Shown here piece by piece: positions 41,370 through 49,415 of a stretch of DNA of 64,000 nt (position 1 is the stretch's first letter; each line of letters starts with the position of its first letter). The notes under the pieces are model-generated. The model was not told the origin of the DNA and did not search any database. It was given only the letters and a program-made list of their open reading frames with translations. The stretch spans positions 124,001 to 188,000 of the forward strand of contig NZ_BSTT01000008.1 in the NCBI RefSeq assembly GCF_030269685.1, in the 5' to 3' direction. Source of the stretch: Actinomycetospora sp. NBRC 106378. GTDB lineage: Bacteria; Actinomycetota; Actinomycetes; Mycobacteriales; Pseudonocardiaceae. A program made the position numbers and the translations under genes.

Positions 41370-42137
41370 TCACACCTCGTCCGGGTCGGGCGGGGTCGCG
41401 CCGGGGCCGTCGAGGACGATGTCCCACTGGTAGCCCAGCGCCCACTCGGCAACGGTCGTGTCGTGGTCGTAGGTGGCGATCAACCGCTGCTGGGCCTTCT
41501 CGTCGGTGACCGAGGAGAAGATCGGGTCCAGATGGAACAACTGGTCGCCGGGGAAGTACATCTGCGTCACGAGGCGCTGGGTGAACGCCGTGCCGAACAG
41601 CGAGAAGTGGATGTGCGCGGGGCGCCAGGCGTTGTGGTGGTTGCGCCACGGGTAGGCACCCGGCTTGATCGTCACGAAGCGGTAGCGGCCGTCGTCGTCG
41701 GTGAGGCAGCGACCCCCACCGGTGAAGTGCGGGTCGAGCGGGGCCGGGTGCCGGTCGCCGTCGTGGGCGTAGCGGCCGGACGCGTTCGCCTGCCACACCT
41801 CGACGAGCTGGTTGCGCACCGGCCGGCCGTCCCGGTCGAGCACGCGGCCGGTGACCACGATGCGCTCCCCCAGCGGCTCCCCCGTGGAGTGCACGGTCAG
41901 GTCGGCGTCGGTGGGGCGGACGTCCTTCGCACCGAACACCGGCGCCGTCTGCTCGAGGAGGCTCGCGGGCGCGACGACGAGCGGCTGGGACGGGGCCCGC
42001 AGGCCCGTCGAGCGGTAGGGCGCGTACGCACGGTCGGGGTGTCCGCCGCGCTGCGGATCGACGGCGGCGGCCGCGCGGATCGCGTCGGTGACCTCGTCCT
42101 GCTCCGTGCGGCGTCGCTCGGGTGCTGCTGGGCTCAC
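41370..42137 (-). CDS. pcaH: Protocatechuate 3,4-dioxygenase beta subunit
   Basis: A 255-residue catalytic subunit. The non-heme Fe(III) ligand region is present: NASGRYAHDGD (first Tyr), TIKPGAYPWRNHHNAWRPAHIHFSLFG (second Tyr and the two His of AHIHF), with FPGDQLFHLDPIF later. N-terminal PcaH-type DUF region: HPDRAYAPYRSTGLRAPSQPL. The GTG at 42137 has no ribosome binding site; a weak -10-like CACCCT lies 7 nt upstream. First gene of pcaH-pcaG-pobA, divergent from an IclR regulator. Confidence 0.95.
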   Translation of the reverse strand: MSPAAPERRRTEQDEVTDAIRAAAAVDPQRGGHPDRAYAPYRSTGLRAPSQPLVVAPASLLEQTAPVFGAKDVRPTDADLTVHSTGEPLGERIVVTGRVLDRDGRPVRNQLVEVWQANASGRYAHDGDRHPAPLDPHFTGGGRCLTDDDGRYRFVTIKPGAYPWRNHHNAWRPAHIHFSLFGTAFTQRLVTQMYFPGDQLFHLDPIFSSVTDEKAQQRLIATYDHDTTVAEWALGYQWDIVLDGPGATPPDPDEV

Positions 42138-42179
42138 GCGGCTCAGGGTGGCGGGGATCCCCGTCGTGCGAGAGGCTGG

Positions 42180-42196
42180 CTTCCGCCCACCGGAAG
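42180..42196. promoter_or_regulatory. Probable IclR operator between pcaH and the regulator gene
   Basis: CTTCCG-N5-CGGAAG, a perfect 6-bp inverted repeat 14 nt before the regulator's GTG. The form TTCCG-spacer-CGGAA is typical of IclR-family binding sites, and the position suits autoregulation and control of pcaH. Confidence 0.55.
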
Positions 42197-42210
42197 CAAA
42201 GGAGCCCCCG

Positions 42211-43131
42211 GTGACCACGGACGCCACCCAGCCCGGCCCGGCCCGACCGGTCGGCCGCCCCCGCCGCCCGGGACTGCCCACCGGGAGCGGCCTCACATCC
42301 TCCGTCGCCCGCCGCAGCGGGCGCTCCGGCGGCGAGACCGTGACCGGGCGGGTGTTCTCGATCCTCGAGGTGTTCGACCACGACCACTCCGCGCTGACCC
42401 TCACCGAGATCGCCCGGGCCGCGTCGCTGCCGGTCTCCACCGCGCACCGCCTCGTCGGGGAGCTCGCGGCGTGGGGGGCCCTCGAACGCGGACCCGACGG
42501 CGCCTACCGGATCGGGCTGCGGCTCTGGGAGGTCGGCTCGCTCGCCCCGCGCAGCGTCGGCCTGCGGGAACGGGCCATGCCGTTCCTCGAGGACCTCTAC
42601 GAGGCGACCCGGCAGAACGTCCAGCTCGCGGTGCGCGACGGCCACGAGGGGGTCTACGTCGAGCGGCTCGCCCACCCCGAGGCCGTCCGGCTCTTCTCCC
42701 GCGTCGGCGGGCGCTGGCCGCTGCACGGCACCGGTGTCGGCCAGGTGCTGCTCGCGTTCGCGCCGCCCGTGGTCCAGGAGTCGGTGCTGGCCTCCCCGCT
42801 CACGTCCTTCACCACGCGGACGATCACCGACCCCGCCGTCCTGCGCCGCACGCTCGCGGGCATCCGGCGCGACGGGGTGGCGGTCTGCGACGGGATGATC
42901 GACCTCGCGTCGCTGTCGGTCGCCGCCCCGGTCCGCGGGGAGGCCGACTCCGTGGTCGCCGCGATCTCGGTGGTCGTCCCCTCCCCCTCGTCGCCCGGCG
43001 GGATCGAGCCCCGGACGCTCGTCCCCGCCGTCCGCGCGGCCGCCCGGGGCATCTCCCGGGCCCTCGGCGCGCCGACCCCCAGTCGGACGCCGCGGGCCGT
43101 CCGACCGGAGGTACCCCGCCCGTCGTCGTGA
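42211..43131 (+). CDS. IclR-family regulator of the pca/pob genes
   Basis: About 306 residues. After a Pro/Arg-rich N-terminal tail of roughly 40 residues comes the winged HTH (VFSILEVFDHDHSALTLTEIARAASLPVSTAHRLVGELAAWG) and the IclR effector domain (RQNVQLAVRDGHEGVYVERLAHPEAVRLFSRVGGRWPLHGTGVGQVLLA; GVAVCDGMIDLASLSVAAPV). It is similar in kind to PcaR/PcaU/PobR, which respond to aromatic pathway intermediates. The GTG start has GGAG with a 7-nt gap. Divergent from pcaH with a shared 73-bp promoter region, so it most likely controls pcaHG-pobA. Confidence 0.9.
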   Translation: MTTDATQPGPARPVGRPRRPGLPTGSGLTSSVARRSGRSGGETVTGRVFSILEVFDHDHSALTLTEIARAASLPVSTAHRLVGELAAWGALERGPDGAYRIGLRLWEVGSLAPRSVGLRERAMPFLEDLYEATRQNVQLAVRDGHEGVYVERLAHPEAVRLFSRVGGRWPLHGTGVGQVLLAFAPPVVQESVLASPLTSFTTRTITDPAVLRRTLAGIRRDGVAVCDGMIDLASLSVAAPVRGEADSVVAAISVVVPSPSSPGGIEPRTLVPAVRAAARGISRALGAPTPSRTPRAVRPEVPRPSS

Positions 43132-43187
43132 ACGACCTGTGAGGTCTACTTCCCGCGACTCGACACCGCGGTCGGCAGGAGACACAC

Positions 43188-44201
43188 ATGCGTCCGTTCC
43201 CGACGACAGGCCGCTGGGCCCGGGCGCTCGCCGCCGGCGCGATCGGGCTGGCCCTCGCGGCCGGACTCGCCGCCCCGGCCGCCGCCGATCCCGCCCCGGC
43301 CGGTCCCGCCTTCACGGTGCCGCAGGGCACGCTCGACGCGGCCGTCGCGTGCGGGCCGAACACGACGAACACGTCGCGGCCGGTCGCCCTGTTCATCCCG
43401 GGCACGACCCTCACGCCCGAGGAGAACTTCTCCTGGAACTACTTCCGGGCGTTCCGCGCCGCGGGTCGGCCGTACTGCTCGGTCGAACTGCCGAACCACG
43501 CGATGAGCGACATCCAGGTCTCGGCCGAGTACGTCGTCAACGCCATCCGCGCGGTGCAGGCACGCAGCGGGCAGAAGGTCGCGCTCGTCGGCTTCTCGCA
43601 GGGCGGGATGATCGGACGCTGGGCGCTGAAGTACTGGTCGGACACCCGGTCGAAGGTCGGCCAGTACGTGGCGATCGACCCCTCCAACCACGGCACGCTC
43701 GACTCCTATCCGGTGTGCACCGTCGGCTGCGCCCCGTCGATCTGGCAGCAGGCGACGTTCTCGCGGTTCCTCGGCGCGCTCAACGCCGGGGGCGAGACCT
43801 TCGCCGGCATCAACTACACCTCGATGTGGACCCCGACCGACGAGGTCGTGTTCCCCAACCTCCCGCCGGCGGAGAGCTCGCGGTTGAACACCGGCGCGGG
43901 CGGCCGGGCGAACATCTCGACGTTCGACGTCTGTCCGGGCCACGTCGCCGACCACCTGTCGATGGGCTCGATCGACCCGGTCGCCTACGCCCTCGTCATC
44001 GACGCCCTCGACCACGGCGGGCTCGCCTCGGCCGCGCGGATCCCGAAGACCGTGTGCGTGCAGCCGTTCCAGCCCGGCGTCGACCCGGTGACCGGGCCCG
44101 CCCGGTTCGCGACCTACGCCGCAGGCGCCGGCTACCAGGTCGCCACCTATCCCCGGGTGTTCGCCGAGCCGCCGCTGATGCCGTACGCGGCGGCGGGCTG
44201 A
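43188..44201 (+). CDS. Secreted triacylglycerol lipase/esterase (alpha/beta hydrolase)
   Basis: A 337-residue exported hydrolase. The Sec signal occupies residues 1-34 (ALAAGAIGLALAAGLAAPAAA). The nucleophile elbow is GFSQGG, with oxyanion region LFIPGTTLTPEENFSWNY; the likely acid and base lie in TPTDEVVFPN and CPGHVADHLSM. Six Cys suggest three disulfides. The pattern (Phe-x-Pro-Gly near the start, Gly-Phe-Ser-Gln-Gly, late Gly-His) resembles actinobacterial secreted lipases of the LipA/CALB-like group. AGGAG lies 7 nt before the ATG. It ends at a family-A palindrome. Confidence 0.9.
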   Translation: MRPFPTTGRWARALAAGAIGLALAAGLAAPAAADPAPAGPAFTVPQGTLDAAVACGPNTTNTSRPVALFIPGTTLTPEENFSWNYFRAFRAAGRPYCSVELPNHAMSDIQVSAEYVVNAIRAVQARSGQKVALVGFSQGGMIGRWALKYWSDTRSKVGQYVAIDPSNHGTLDSYPVCTVGCAPSIWQQATFSRFLGALNAGGETFAGINYTSMWTPTDEVVFPNLPPAESSRLNTGAGGRANISTFDVCPGHVADHLSMGSIDPVAYALVIDALDHGGLASAARIPKTVCVQPFQPGVDPVTGPARFATYAAGAGYQVATYPRVFAEPPLMPYAAAG

Positions 44202-44216
44202 CCCCCAGCCCCCCTC

Positions 44217-44269
44217 GGCAGGAAAGCGTCGTTGCTGCCACCAGATGACAGCAACGACGCTTTCCTGCC
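44217..44269. repeat. Dispersed palindrome family A, copy 3
   Basis: The best copy: 21-bp perfectly complementary arms (44217-44237 and 44249-44269; left arm begins GGCAGGAAAGCGTCGTTG) with an 11-nt loop. It sits between the convergent lipase and coiled-coil genes, 16 nt after the lipase stop, and may terminate both. Confidence 0.92.
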
Positions 44270-44281
44270 ACCGGAGAGGGG

Positions 44282-45211
44282 CTACTCCAGGTCCGCCCGC
44301 TCCGCCTCGGCCTGGTCGAGCGCGCGGCGGGCCTCGTCGGCGGCGGTGTCGGCCTCCTCGGCGGCCTGCCGCGCGGCGTCGAGCGCCTCCCGCGCGGCGG
44401 TCTCGTCGGCCTCCGCGCGGGCGAGGCGCTCGCGCAACGACTGCGCCGCCGCGGCCGCCTCGTCGTGGTCGGAGGCGGCCTGCTCGGCGCGGTGCCGCGC
44501 CCGCTCGGCCGCCCGGGCGGTGTCGTCGCGCTCCTCCCGAGCCCGCTCGACGGCCCGCTCGGCCGCCTCCCGTGCCCGCTCGCGTTCCTCCTCCTCCGGG
44601 TCCGGCCCGTCGGGCTCCGGTTCCGGTCCGGGGTCCCGACGACGGGGTGCCGGGCGCGTCTGGGACGCTCCCCGCGGCGGGGGCCGGCGGGTCGTGCCGC
44701 CCGCCGCGCGCGCGGTCGACCCACCGGTGAACCCCACGCCGGGTTCGAGCGCGGTCGTCAACCGTCCGGCCGCGAACGCCCGCGCCGCCTCCGGATCGGC
44801 CAGCGCGGCGGCGATCGTCTGCTCGAGGTCGCGCGCGACCGCGTCGCCGACCTTCTCGCCGTCCTCCCGCGCGAGCTTGCGCGCCCGCGCCACGAGGGCG
44901 CCGACCAGTTCCCGACGCTGCGAGGTCAACGCCCGCAGCGCGTCCCCCGAGAGCGTCTCCTGGGCCTGCCGCAGCTGCCCGCCCAGCTCCTCCAGTGCGC
45001 CGACCTCGTCGGGTGACTCCCGGGCCAGGACGTTCGCCAACCACGCCCCGAGCGACGGCTTGCGCAGCGCGCCGATCGCGGTCGCGGTCTCCTTGTCCTT
45101 GACCACCTTCGCGGCCTTCACCAGCTCCGTGCGCCGCGGGACGAAGCGGTCGGGGTGCAGCCCGTAGAGCTCGTCCGCGGCGTCCTCGAACTCCGGGGCC
45201 TCCTCCGCCAT
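44282..45211 (-). CDS. Coiled-coil hypothetical protein
   Basis: A 309-residue cytoplasmic protein. The N-terminal 150 residues are ordered and helical (ELYGLHPDRFVPRRTELVKAAK, LRKPSLGAWLANVLAR, ALTSQRRELVGALVARARKLA), a pattern I associate with uncharacterised actinobacterial proteins. A Pro/Arg/Glu-rich linker (residues ~160-215) follows, then about 90 residues of continuous coiled coil (AREAAERAVERAREE to the C-terminus). No enzyme motif or signal peptide. It is the downstream neighbour of the FUSC-like gene (31 bp apart) and may be co-transcribed with it. Function unknown. Confidence 0.75.
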   Translation of the reverse strand: MAEEAPEFEDAADELYGLHPDRFVPRRTELVKAAKVVKDKETATAIGALRKPSLGAWLANVLARESPDEVGALEELGGQLRQAQETLSGDALRALTSQRRELVGALVARARKLAREDGEKVGDAVARDLEQTIAAALADPEAARAFAAGRLTTALEPGVGFTGGSTARAAGGTTRRPPPRGASQTRPAPRRRDPGPEPEPDGPDPEEEERERAREAAERAVERAREERDDTARAAERARHRAEQAASDHDEAAAAAQSLRERLARAEADETAAREALDAARQAAEEADTAADEARRALDQAEAERADLE

Positions 45212-45242
45212 GCCCGCATCCTGCCCGGTCGGGCACCCGCCG

Positions 45243-46304
45243 TCAGGACACCCGGGTGGCGACGTGCGAGCGCCGCGGATCGGTGAGGGCGTCGACGTCC
45301 TGCGCGAGCAGGTGGAGCTGGGTCGCGAGCCGGGCGGCGCCGGAGTCCCACGACTCGGGGTCGGTCCCCGCGAGCCCCTCGGCGACCTCGTGCGCCGACC
45401 GCGGGCCCTCCTCGGCGCGCGGGTCGACGTCGCGCGGGTGGTCGGCCAGCGCGCCGACCACGGCGGCGATCTCCTCGACCCCGTCCACCAGCCGCGCGGG
45501 GACGTCGTCGCCGCGGTCGACGACCTCCGCGGCGGTCCGGGCGAGCAGCACCGACCCGGCGTGGACGTACTCCAGCCCCTCGTACCGACGCTGCATCGCC
45601 GCGAGCGCCGGACGCTCCCGGCGACCGCGCAGCGTGGTGCGCGCCAGCCGGTCGGAGGTGGTGCGGGCGTCGAGGAGGGCGGCGACGTCCTCGTGCCCGC
45701 CGCGCAGGCCCTCCGCGGCCTCCCGGAGCGCGTCCGGGGAGCCCGACCGCAGCCCGGACCCGACGTCGTGCAGGCCGTCGGCGAGCCGGCGCAGGGCGGT
45801 CGCGGCCGCGTCGCCGAACTGGCGGGTCGGGCTCGGCGAGACGAGGACCTGGCTGACGACCAGGGCGAGCGCCCCGCCGATCAGGGCGCTCGCCAGGCGC
45901 GTCCAGCCCGCCTGCGACGAGCCGATCCCGACGACGAGCAGGGCGGCGATCCCGGACTGCAGCAGCGCCAGCGGATTGATGCTGCCCAGGGACACCACCA
46001 GCATCGCGACGACGACCGCCGCCCCGACCTGCAGCCACCCGCTGCCGAGGACGACCTTGGCGAGTTCGCCGACCACGACTCCCGCCACCACCCCGAGGAG
46101 CAGCCGCAGCGCCCGCGGACCGCGGGCGGCGGGAGCGTCGGTGAGGCACACGACGGCGGCGATGGGCGCGAAGATGGGAGCGGGCTGGCGCAGGATCAGC
46201 TGGGCGAGGACGAAGGCGGCGATCGCCGTCGCCCCGTCCAGCGCGATCCGCACCCACGCCTGACGCACCCGCTCCCAGGCCCGGCCGGGCAGTCCGGTCA
46301 GCAC
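45243..46304 (-). CDS. FUSC-like (aromatic-acid-exporter type) membrane protein
   Basis: A 353-residue protein. The first 160 residues hold about six hydrophobic helices in the FUSC pattern (FVLAQLILRQPAPIFAPIAAVVCLT, GVVAGVVVGELAKVVLG, PLALLQSGIAALLVVGIG, ALIGGALALVVSQVLVSP), followed by a long cytoplasmic helical region (QFGDAAATALRRLADGL onward). FUSC proteins resemble half-size aromatic carboxylic-acid efflux pumps, usually working as oligomers. A role in exporting aromatic acids would fit the nearby catabolic genes, but that is an inference from proximity only. Confidence 0.8.
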   Translation of the reverse strand: MLTGLPGRAWERVRQAWVRIALDGATAIAAFVLAQLILRQPAPIFAPIAAVVCLTDAPAARGPRALRLLLGVVAGVVVGELAKVVLGSGWLQVGAAVVVAMLVVSLGSINPLALLQSGIAALLVVGIGSSQAGWTRLASALIGGALALVVSQVLVSPSPTRQFGDAAATALRRLADGLHDVGSGLRSGSPDALREAAEGLRGGHEDVAALLDARTTSDRLARTTLRGRRERPALAAMQRRYEGLEYVHAGSVLLARTAAEVVDRGDDVPARLVDGVEEIAAVVGALADHPRDVDPRAEEGPRSAHEVAEGLAGTDPESWDSGAARLATQLHLLAQDVDALTDPRRSHVATRVS

Positions 46305-46344
46305 CGTTCGGTGGTACCCGGTGGGCCGGACGCTACGCGTGCAG

Positions 46345-47988
46345 CTACGCGTGCAGCTCCGCCTCCTCGGCGCCGGCCTCGGACGCCTCCGCCTCGACCT
46401 GGCGTGCCACCTCCTCGGCCGGCATGGCCATCGCGACGGCGAGGTAGAAGATCACCAGCGACCACACGGCGACGGCCAGCAGGTCGATCCACTCCGGGAT
46501 GATCTCGGCGCCGTCGTACTGCCCGAGGGCGGAGATGACGAGGATGCCGCCCAGCCAGGGCAGGATCCAGCCGAGGGACCGCAGCTGGAGGTCCGCGCCG
46601 AAGAAGGCGAGGCCCTCCCGGGAGGCCCGGAAGGCGCGGTAGGCCGCGAAGAGCACGAAGCCGATGACGATCGCGACGGCGAGCTTCCAGTCGGTGGTCC
46701 AGCCCGACCAGTAGATGATCTCGTTCGCGGCGATGAACGAGAGCGGGGCGATCACGGTGGCGGCCGGCATCCGGTAGGGCCGGGGTCGGTCGGGATCGAC
46801 CTTGCGCAGCGCGGCGAGGGTCAGCGGGGCGAAGCCGTACATGATCACGGTGGCCGACGTGACCAGCGAGACCAGGGACTGCCAGCTCGGGAAGGGCGCG
46901 AACGAGATGAGCCCGACGACGAAGGCGACGAGCGTGGAGACCCACGGGATGCCCCGTCGGGAGATCTTCGCGAGGCCCTTCGGGGCGAACCCGGTCTGTC
47001 CCAGGGCATAGGACAGACGCGCCGAGGTCGCGACGTACACGAGCCCGGTCCCCGCGGGCGAGATGAAGGCGTCGACGTAGAGCAGGATCGACAGCCACGT
47101 CAGGCCGAGCGCCCCGGCGATCGTCACGTAGGGGCCGAAGTCGCCCTCACCGATCGGGTTCTCCCAGCCGGTGGCGAGGGCGGCCGGGTCGAGGGCGCCG
47201 ACGAACGCGACCTCGAGGGCGAGGTAGATGACGACGCCGAGCGCGACCGCGCCGATGAGGGCCCGCGGCAGGTCCTTCTGCGGGTCGCGGGCCTCGCCGC
47301 CCATCTGCGCCGCCTGTTCGAACCCCTGCAGCGCGAACACCACGCCGAGCGGGAGGGCGGCGAACACGCCGTGCGCGCCGTAGGGAGCGAAGCCGCCACC
47401 GGCGGTGAAGTTGCTGCCGTGGAACGCGACGAAGATCAGGACGATCACGGTGAGCACCGGGATCGCGATCTTCCACAGCACCGTGATCCGGTTGGTCTCG
47501 GCGAGCAGCGCGACCCCGGCCAGGTTGATCAGCGTGAACACGACCATCAGCGCCGCGGCGACCACCAGGCCGAGCCCGGTCAGGTTGCCGTTGTCGTCGA
47601 CGAACCCGTGGACGAGGTGGTCGAGGTAGGACAGCGCCGCCTCGACCTCGATCGGCGCGATCGCGACCGCCTGGATCCACCCGACCCAGCCCGCCGTGAA
47701 GCCGGCGACCGCGCCGAACGCCAGCCGCGGGTAGCGCGCGGTGCCGCCCGCCACCGGGTAGGTGGAGCCCAGCTCGGCGTGCACCAGCGCCAGCAGGATC
47801 ACGATCACGCCCGCCAGCACCCAGGACAGGATCGACGCACCGCCGGCGGACTTCGCCGCGGTGAGGGCACCCAGCAGCCACCCGGACCCGATGATCGATC
47901 CGAGCGAGATGAACATGAGGGCGCTGAACCCGACGGTGCGGCGGAGGCCGGGCCCGCTGGATACAGGCGCGTCGGCGGTGGTGGACAT
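46345..47988 (-). CDS. APC-superfamily amino-acid permease
   Basis: A 547-residue transporter with about 12 to 14 hydrophobic segments. The APC consensus near TM1 is GFSALMFISLGSIIGSGWLLG, with later family segments FALQGFEQAAQMGGEARDPQKDLPRALIG (TM6 and the following loop) and LSYALGQTGFAPKGLAKISRRGIPW. It should import amino acids by proton or exchange coupling; the substrate is unknown. The ATG at 47988 has GGGAG close upstream; the in-frame extension to 48129 crosses an Arg-rich unlikely sequence. The last four codons plus stop (CTGCACGCGTAG) are duplicated immediately downstream (46333-46344), harmless to the protein. Confidence 0.92.
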   Translation of the reverse strand: MSTTADAPVSSGPGLRRTVGFSALMFISLGSIIGSGWLLGALTAAKSAGGASILSWVLAGVIVILLALVHAELGSTYPVAGGTARYPRLAFGAVAGFTAGWVGWIQAVAIAPIEVEAALSYLDHLVHGFVDDNGNLTGLGLVVAAALMVVFTLINLAGVALLAETNRITVLWKIAIPVLTVIVLIFVAFHGSNFTAGGGFAPYGAHGVFAALPLGVVFALQGFEQAAQMGGEARDPQKDLPRALIGAVALGVVIYLALEVAFVGALDPAALATGWENPIGEGDFGPYVTIAGALGLTWLSILLYVDAFISPAGTGLVYVATSARLSYALGQTGFAPKGLAKISRRGIPWVSTLVAFVVGLISFAPFPSWQSLVSLVTSATVIMYGFAPLTLAALRKVDPDRPRPYRMPAATVIAPLSFIAANEIIYWSGWTTDWKLAVAIVIGFVLFAAYRAFRASREGLAFFGADLQLRSLGWILPWLGGILVISALGQYDGAEIIPEWIDLLAVAVWSLVIFYLAVAMAMPAEEVARQVEAEASEAGAEEAELHA

Positions 47989-48086
47989 GGGGCTCCCCGA
48001 GATCTCACGCAGGTGGGCGGGCGCACGGATCGTGCTCATCCGCCGCCGTCCGCGCGAGCCGGTCATCGGGGGCCGGACCGGTCCTA

Positions 48087-48101
48087 ACCGGACCGTCCGG
48101 T
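48087..48101. promoter_or_regulatory. Palindrome upstream of the permease
   Basis: ACCGGAC-C-GTCCGGT, a perfect 15-bp palindrome 99 nt upstream of the permease start. Possible operator; nothing else supports it. Confidence 0.3.
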
Positions 48102-48190
48102 GAACAACGCCGGAACAATCGGACAGCACGTCACCAGAACGTCATGCAACTTCCCGCTCTTCTGCCCGTCGGGGCACCCCACTCGTGTGA

Positions 48191-48239
48191 CAGGAACGCG
48201 TCGTTGCTGCCACTCGGTGACGGCAACGACGCGTTCCTG
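48191..48239. repeat. Dispersed palindrome family A, copy 4
   Basis: CAGGAACGCGTCGTTGC (48191-48207), loop, GCAACGACGCGTTCCTG (48223-48239). Compared with copy 3, AAAGCG has become AACGCG in the left arm and CGCTTT has become CGCGTT in the right arm, so pairing is kept by compensatory change. It lies 14 nt beyond the sigma-factor stop and can terminate that gene. Confidence 0.88.
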
Positions 48240-48253
48240 CCGCGAGGGGAGGC

Positions 48254-49081
48254 TCAGCTCGCGAGCGGCGGACCCGCGTCGTCGTCGGCCAGCAGCTGGG
48301 CCTCCACCTGGGCGCGCAGCTGGGCCAGGGTGCGGGCGAGCAGCCGGGAGACGTGCATCTGCGAGATGCAGAGCACGGCGGCGATCTCCGCCTGGGTCTG
48401 CTCGTGGACGAAGCGCAGCGCGAGCATCGTCCGCTCGCGGTGCGGCAGGGACGCGACGAGGCCGTGCACCAGGGCGCGCACCTCGACCCGGTCGAACTCG
48501 GGGTCGACGGTGCCGAGGACGTTGACCAGCGAGGAGTCGTCGCCCTCCCCGAGGGTCTCGTCGAGCGACGCCGGGTGGTACGAGCCGTGCGCGGAGATCG
48601 CCTCGCTCACCTCGTCCCGGGAGATGCCCAGGTGCTCGGCGATCTCGGGTGCCGTGGGGGCCCGGCCGAGGCGCTGGGAGAGCGTCGCCGTCGCACCGCC
48701 CACCGCGAGGTAGCGGTCCTTCACGCTGCGCGGGGTGCGGACCGACCAGGCCGAGTCGCGGAAGTACCGACGGACCTCCCCCATGATCGTCGGGACCGCG
48801 TAGGACAGGAAGTCGCGTTCCCGCCCCGGGTCGAACCGGTCGACCGCGTGCATCAACCCCACCGTCGCGACCTGCTCGAGGTCCTCGGTGGGCTCGCCGC
48901 GGCGGGCGAACCGCCGCGCGATGTTGTGCGCGACGGGCAGGTAGGCCACCACCAGCCGGGCGCGCAGATCGGCCCGCCGTGGATCGTCCGCCGCGTATCC
49001 CGCGTGTTCGGCGAGCAGCGGCGCGAGTGCGCGGTAGTCCTCGTCCGGCTTGCCCTGATGGGCCGTGGTCGTCGACGCCAT
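48254..49081 (-). CDS. SigF/SigB-family stress sigma factor
   Basis: About 275 residues of the sigma-70 group 3 type: region 2 (LVVAYLPVAHNIARRFARRGEPTEDLEQVATVGLMHAVDRFDPGRERDFLSYAVPTIMGEVRRYFRDSAW contains the promoter-melting and -10 recognition segments), region 3 (RLGRAPTAPEIAEHLGISRDEV) and region 4 (LPHRERTMLALRFVHEQTQAEIAAVLCISQMHVSRLLARTLAQL, the -35 HTH). Such factors direct general-stress or development genes and are usually held by anti-sigma factors, but no anti-sigma gene is adjacent. The ATG at 49081 has GGGGG 6 nt upstream; longer frames back to 49249 lack a good start signal. Confidence 0.9.
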   Translation of the reverse strand: MASTTTAHQGKPDEDYRALAPLLAEHAGYAADDPRRADLRARLVVAYLPVAHNIARRFARRGEPTEDLEQVATVGLMHAVDRFDPGRERDFLSYAVPTIMGEVRRYFRDSAWSVRTPRSVKDRYLAVGGATATLSQRLGRAPTAPEIAEHLGISRDEVSEAISAHGSYHPASLDETLGEGDDSSLVNVLGTVDPEFDRVEVRALVHGLVASLPHRERTMLALRFVHEQTQAEIAAVLCISQMHVSRLLARTLAQLRAQVEAQLLADDDAGPPLAS

Positions 49082-49415
49082 GTCGTGCCCCCGCCACCGC
49101 GCCCGGGGCACGGGCACGCCGCGCTCCGGCGCGGGGAGTCCGAGCCTCGTCATCGCGGCTGCGGTCTGAACCGGAGGACTTCGAGCCGGGCCAGCGTTCC
49201 AGCCGGGCACCGCGCGACGCAAGGATCCGATCACACACGCGTCACACACGCGGCCGGTGCGGGAGCGGACCGACCGGGGGGACGGCCGGCCCGCTCGACA
49301 CCGCGGACACCCGGGGGGAGGGCGTCCACCGTGTCCCGCCGGGCGGACCCGGCGGACGGCGCGGAGACTATCTCAACGGACGTGTTGACCGAGTGCGGAC
49401 ACGGCGCGAGGCCCG
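49082..49415. other. Gene-free stretch upstream of the sigma factor
   Basis: This 334-bp gap separates the CocE-type hydrolase (ends here) from the sigma-factor start on the same strand. It should hold the sigma-factor promoter, but I see no convincing GGTT/GGGTA SigF-type pair, no dyad and no ORF with coding character. The hydrolase has no evident hairpin terminator here. Confidence 0.4.

Noticed and set aside
45210-46502. A plus-strand 430-codon frame opposite the FUSC-like gene
   Set aside because: Antisense shadow; the minus-strand gene has clear membrane helices.
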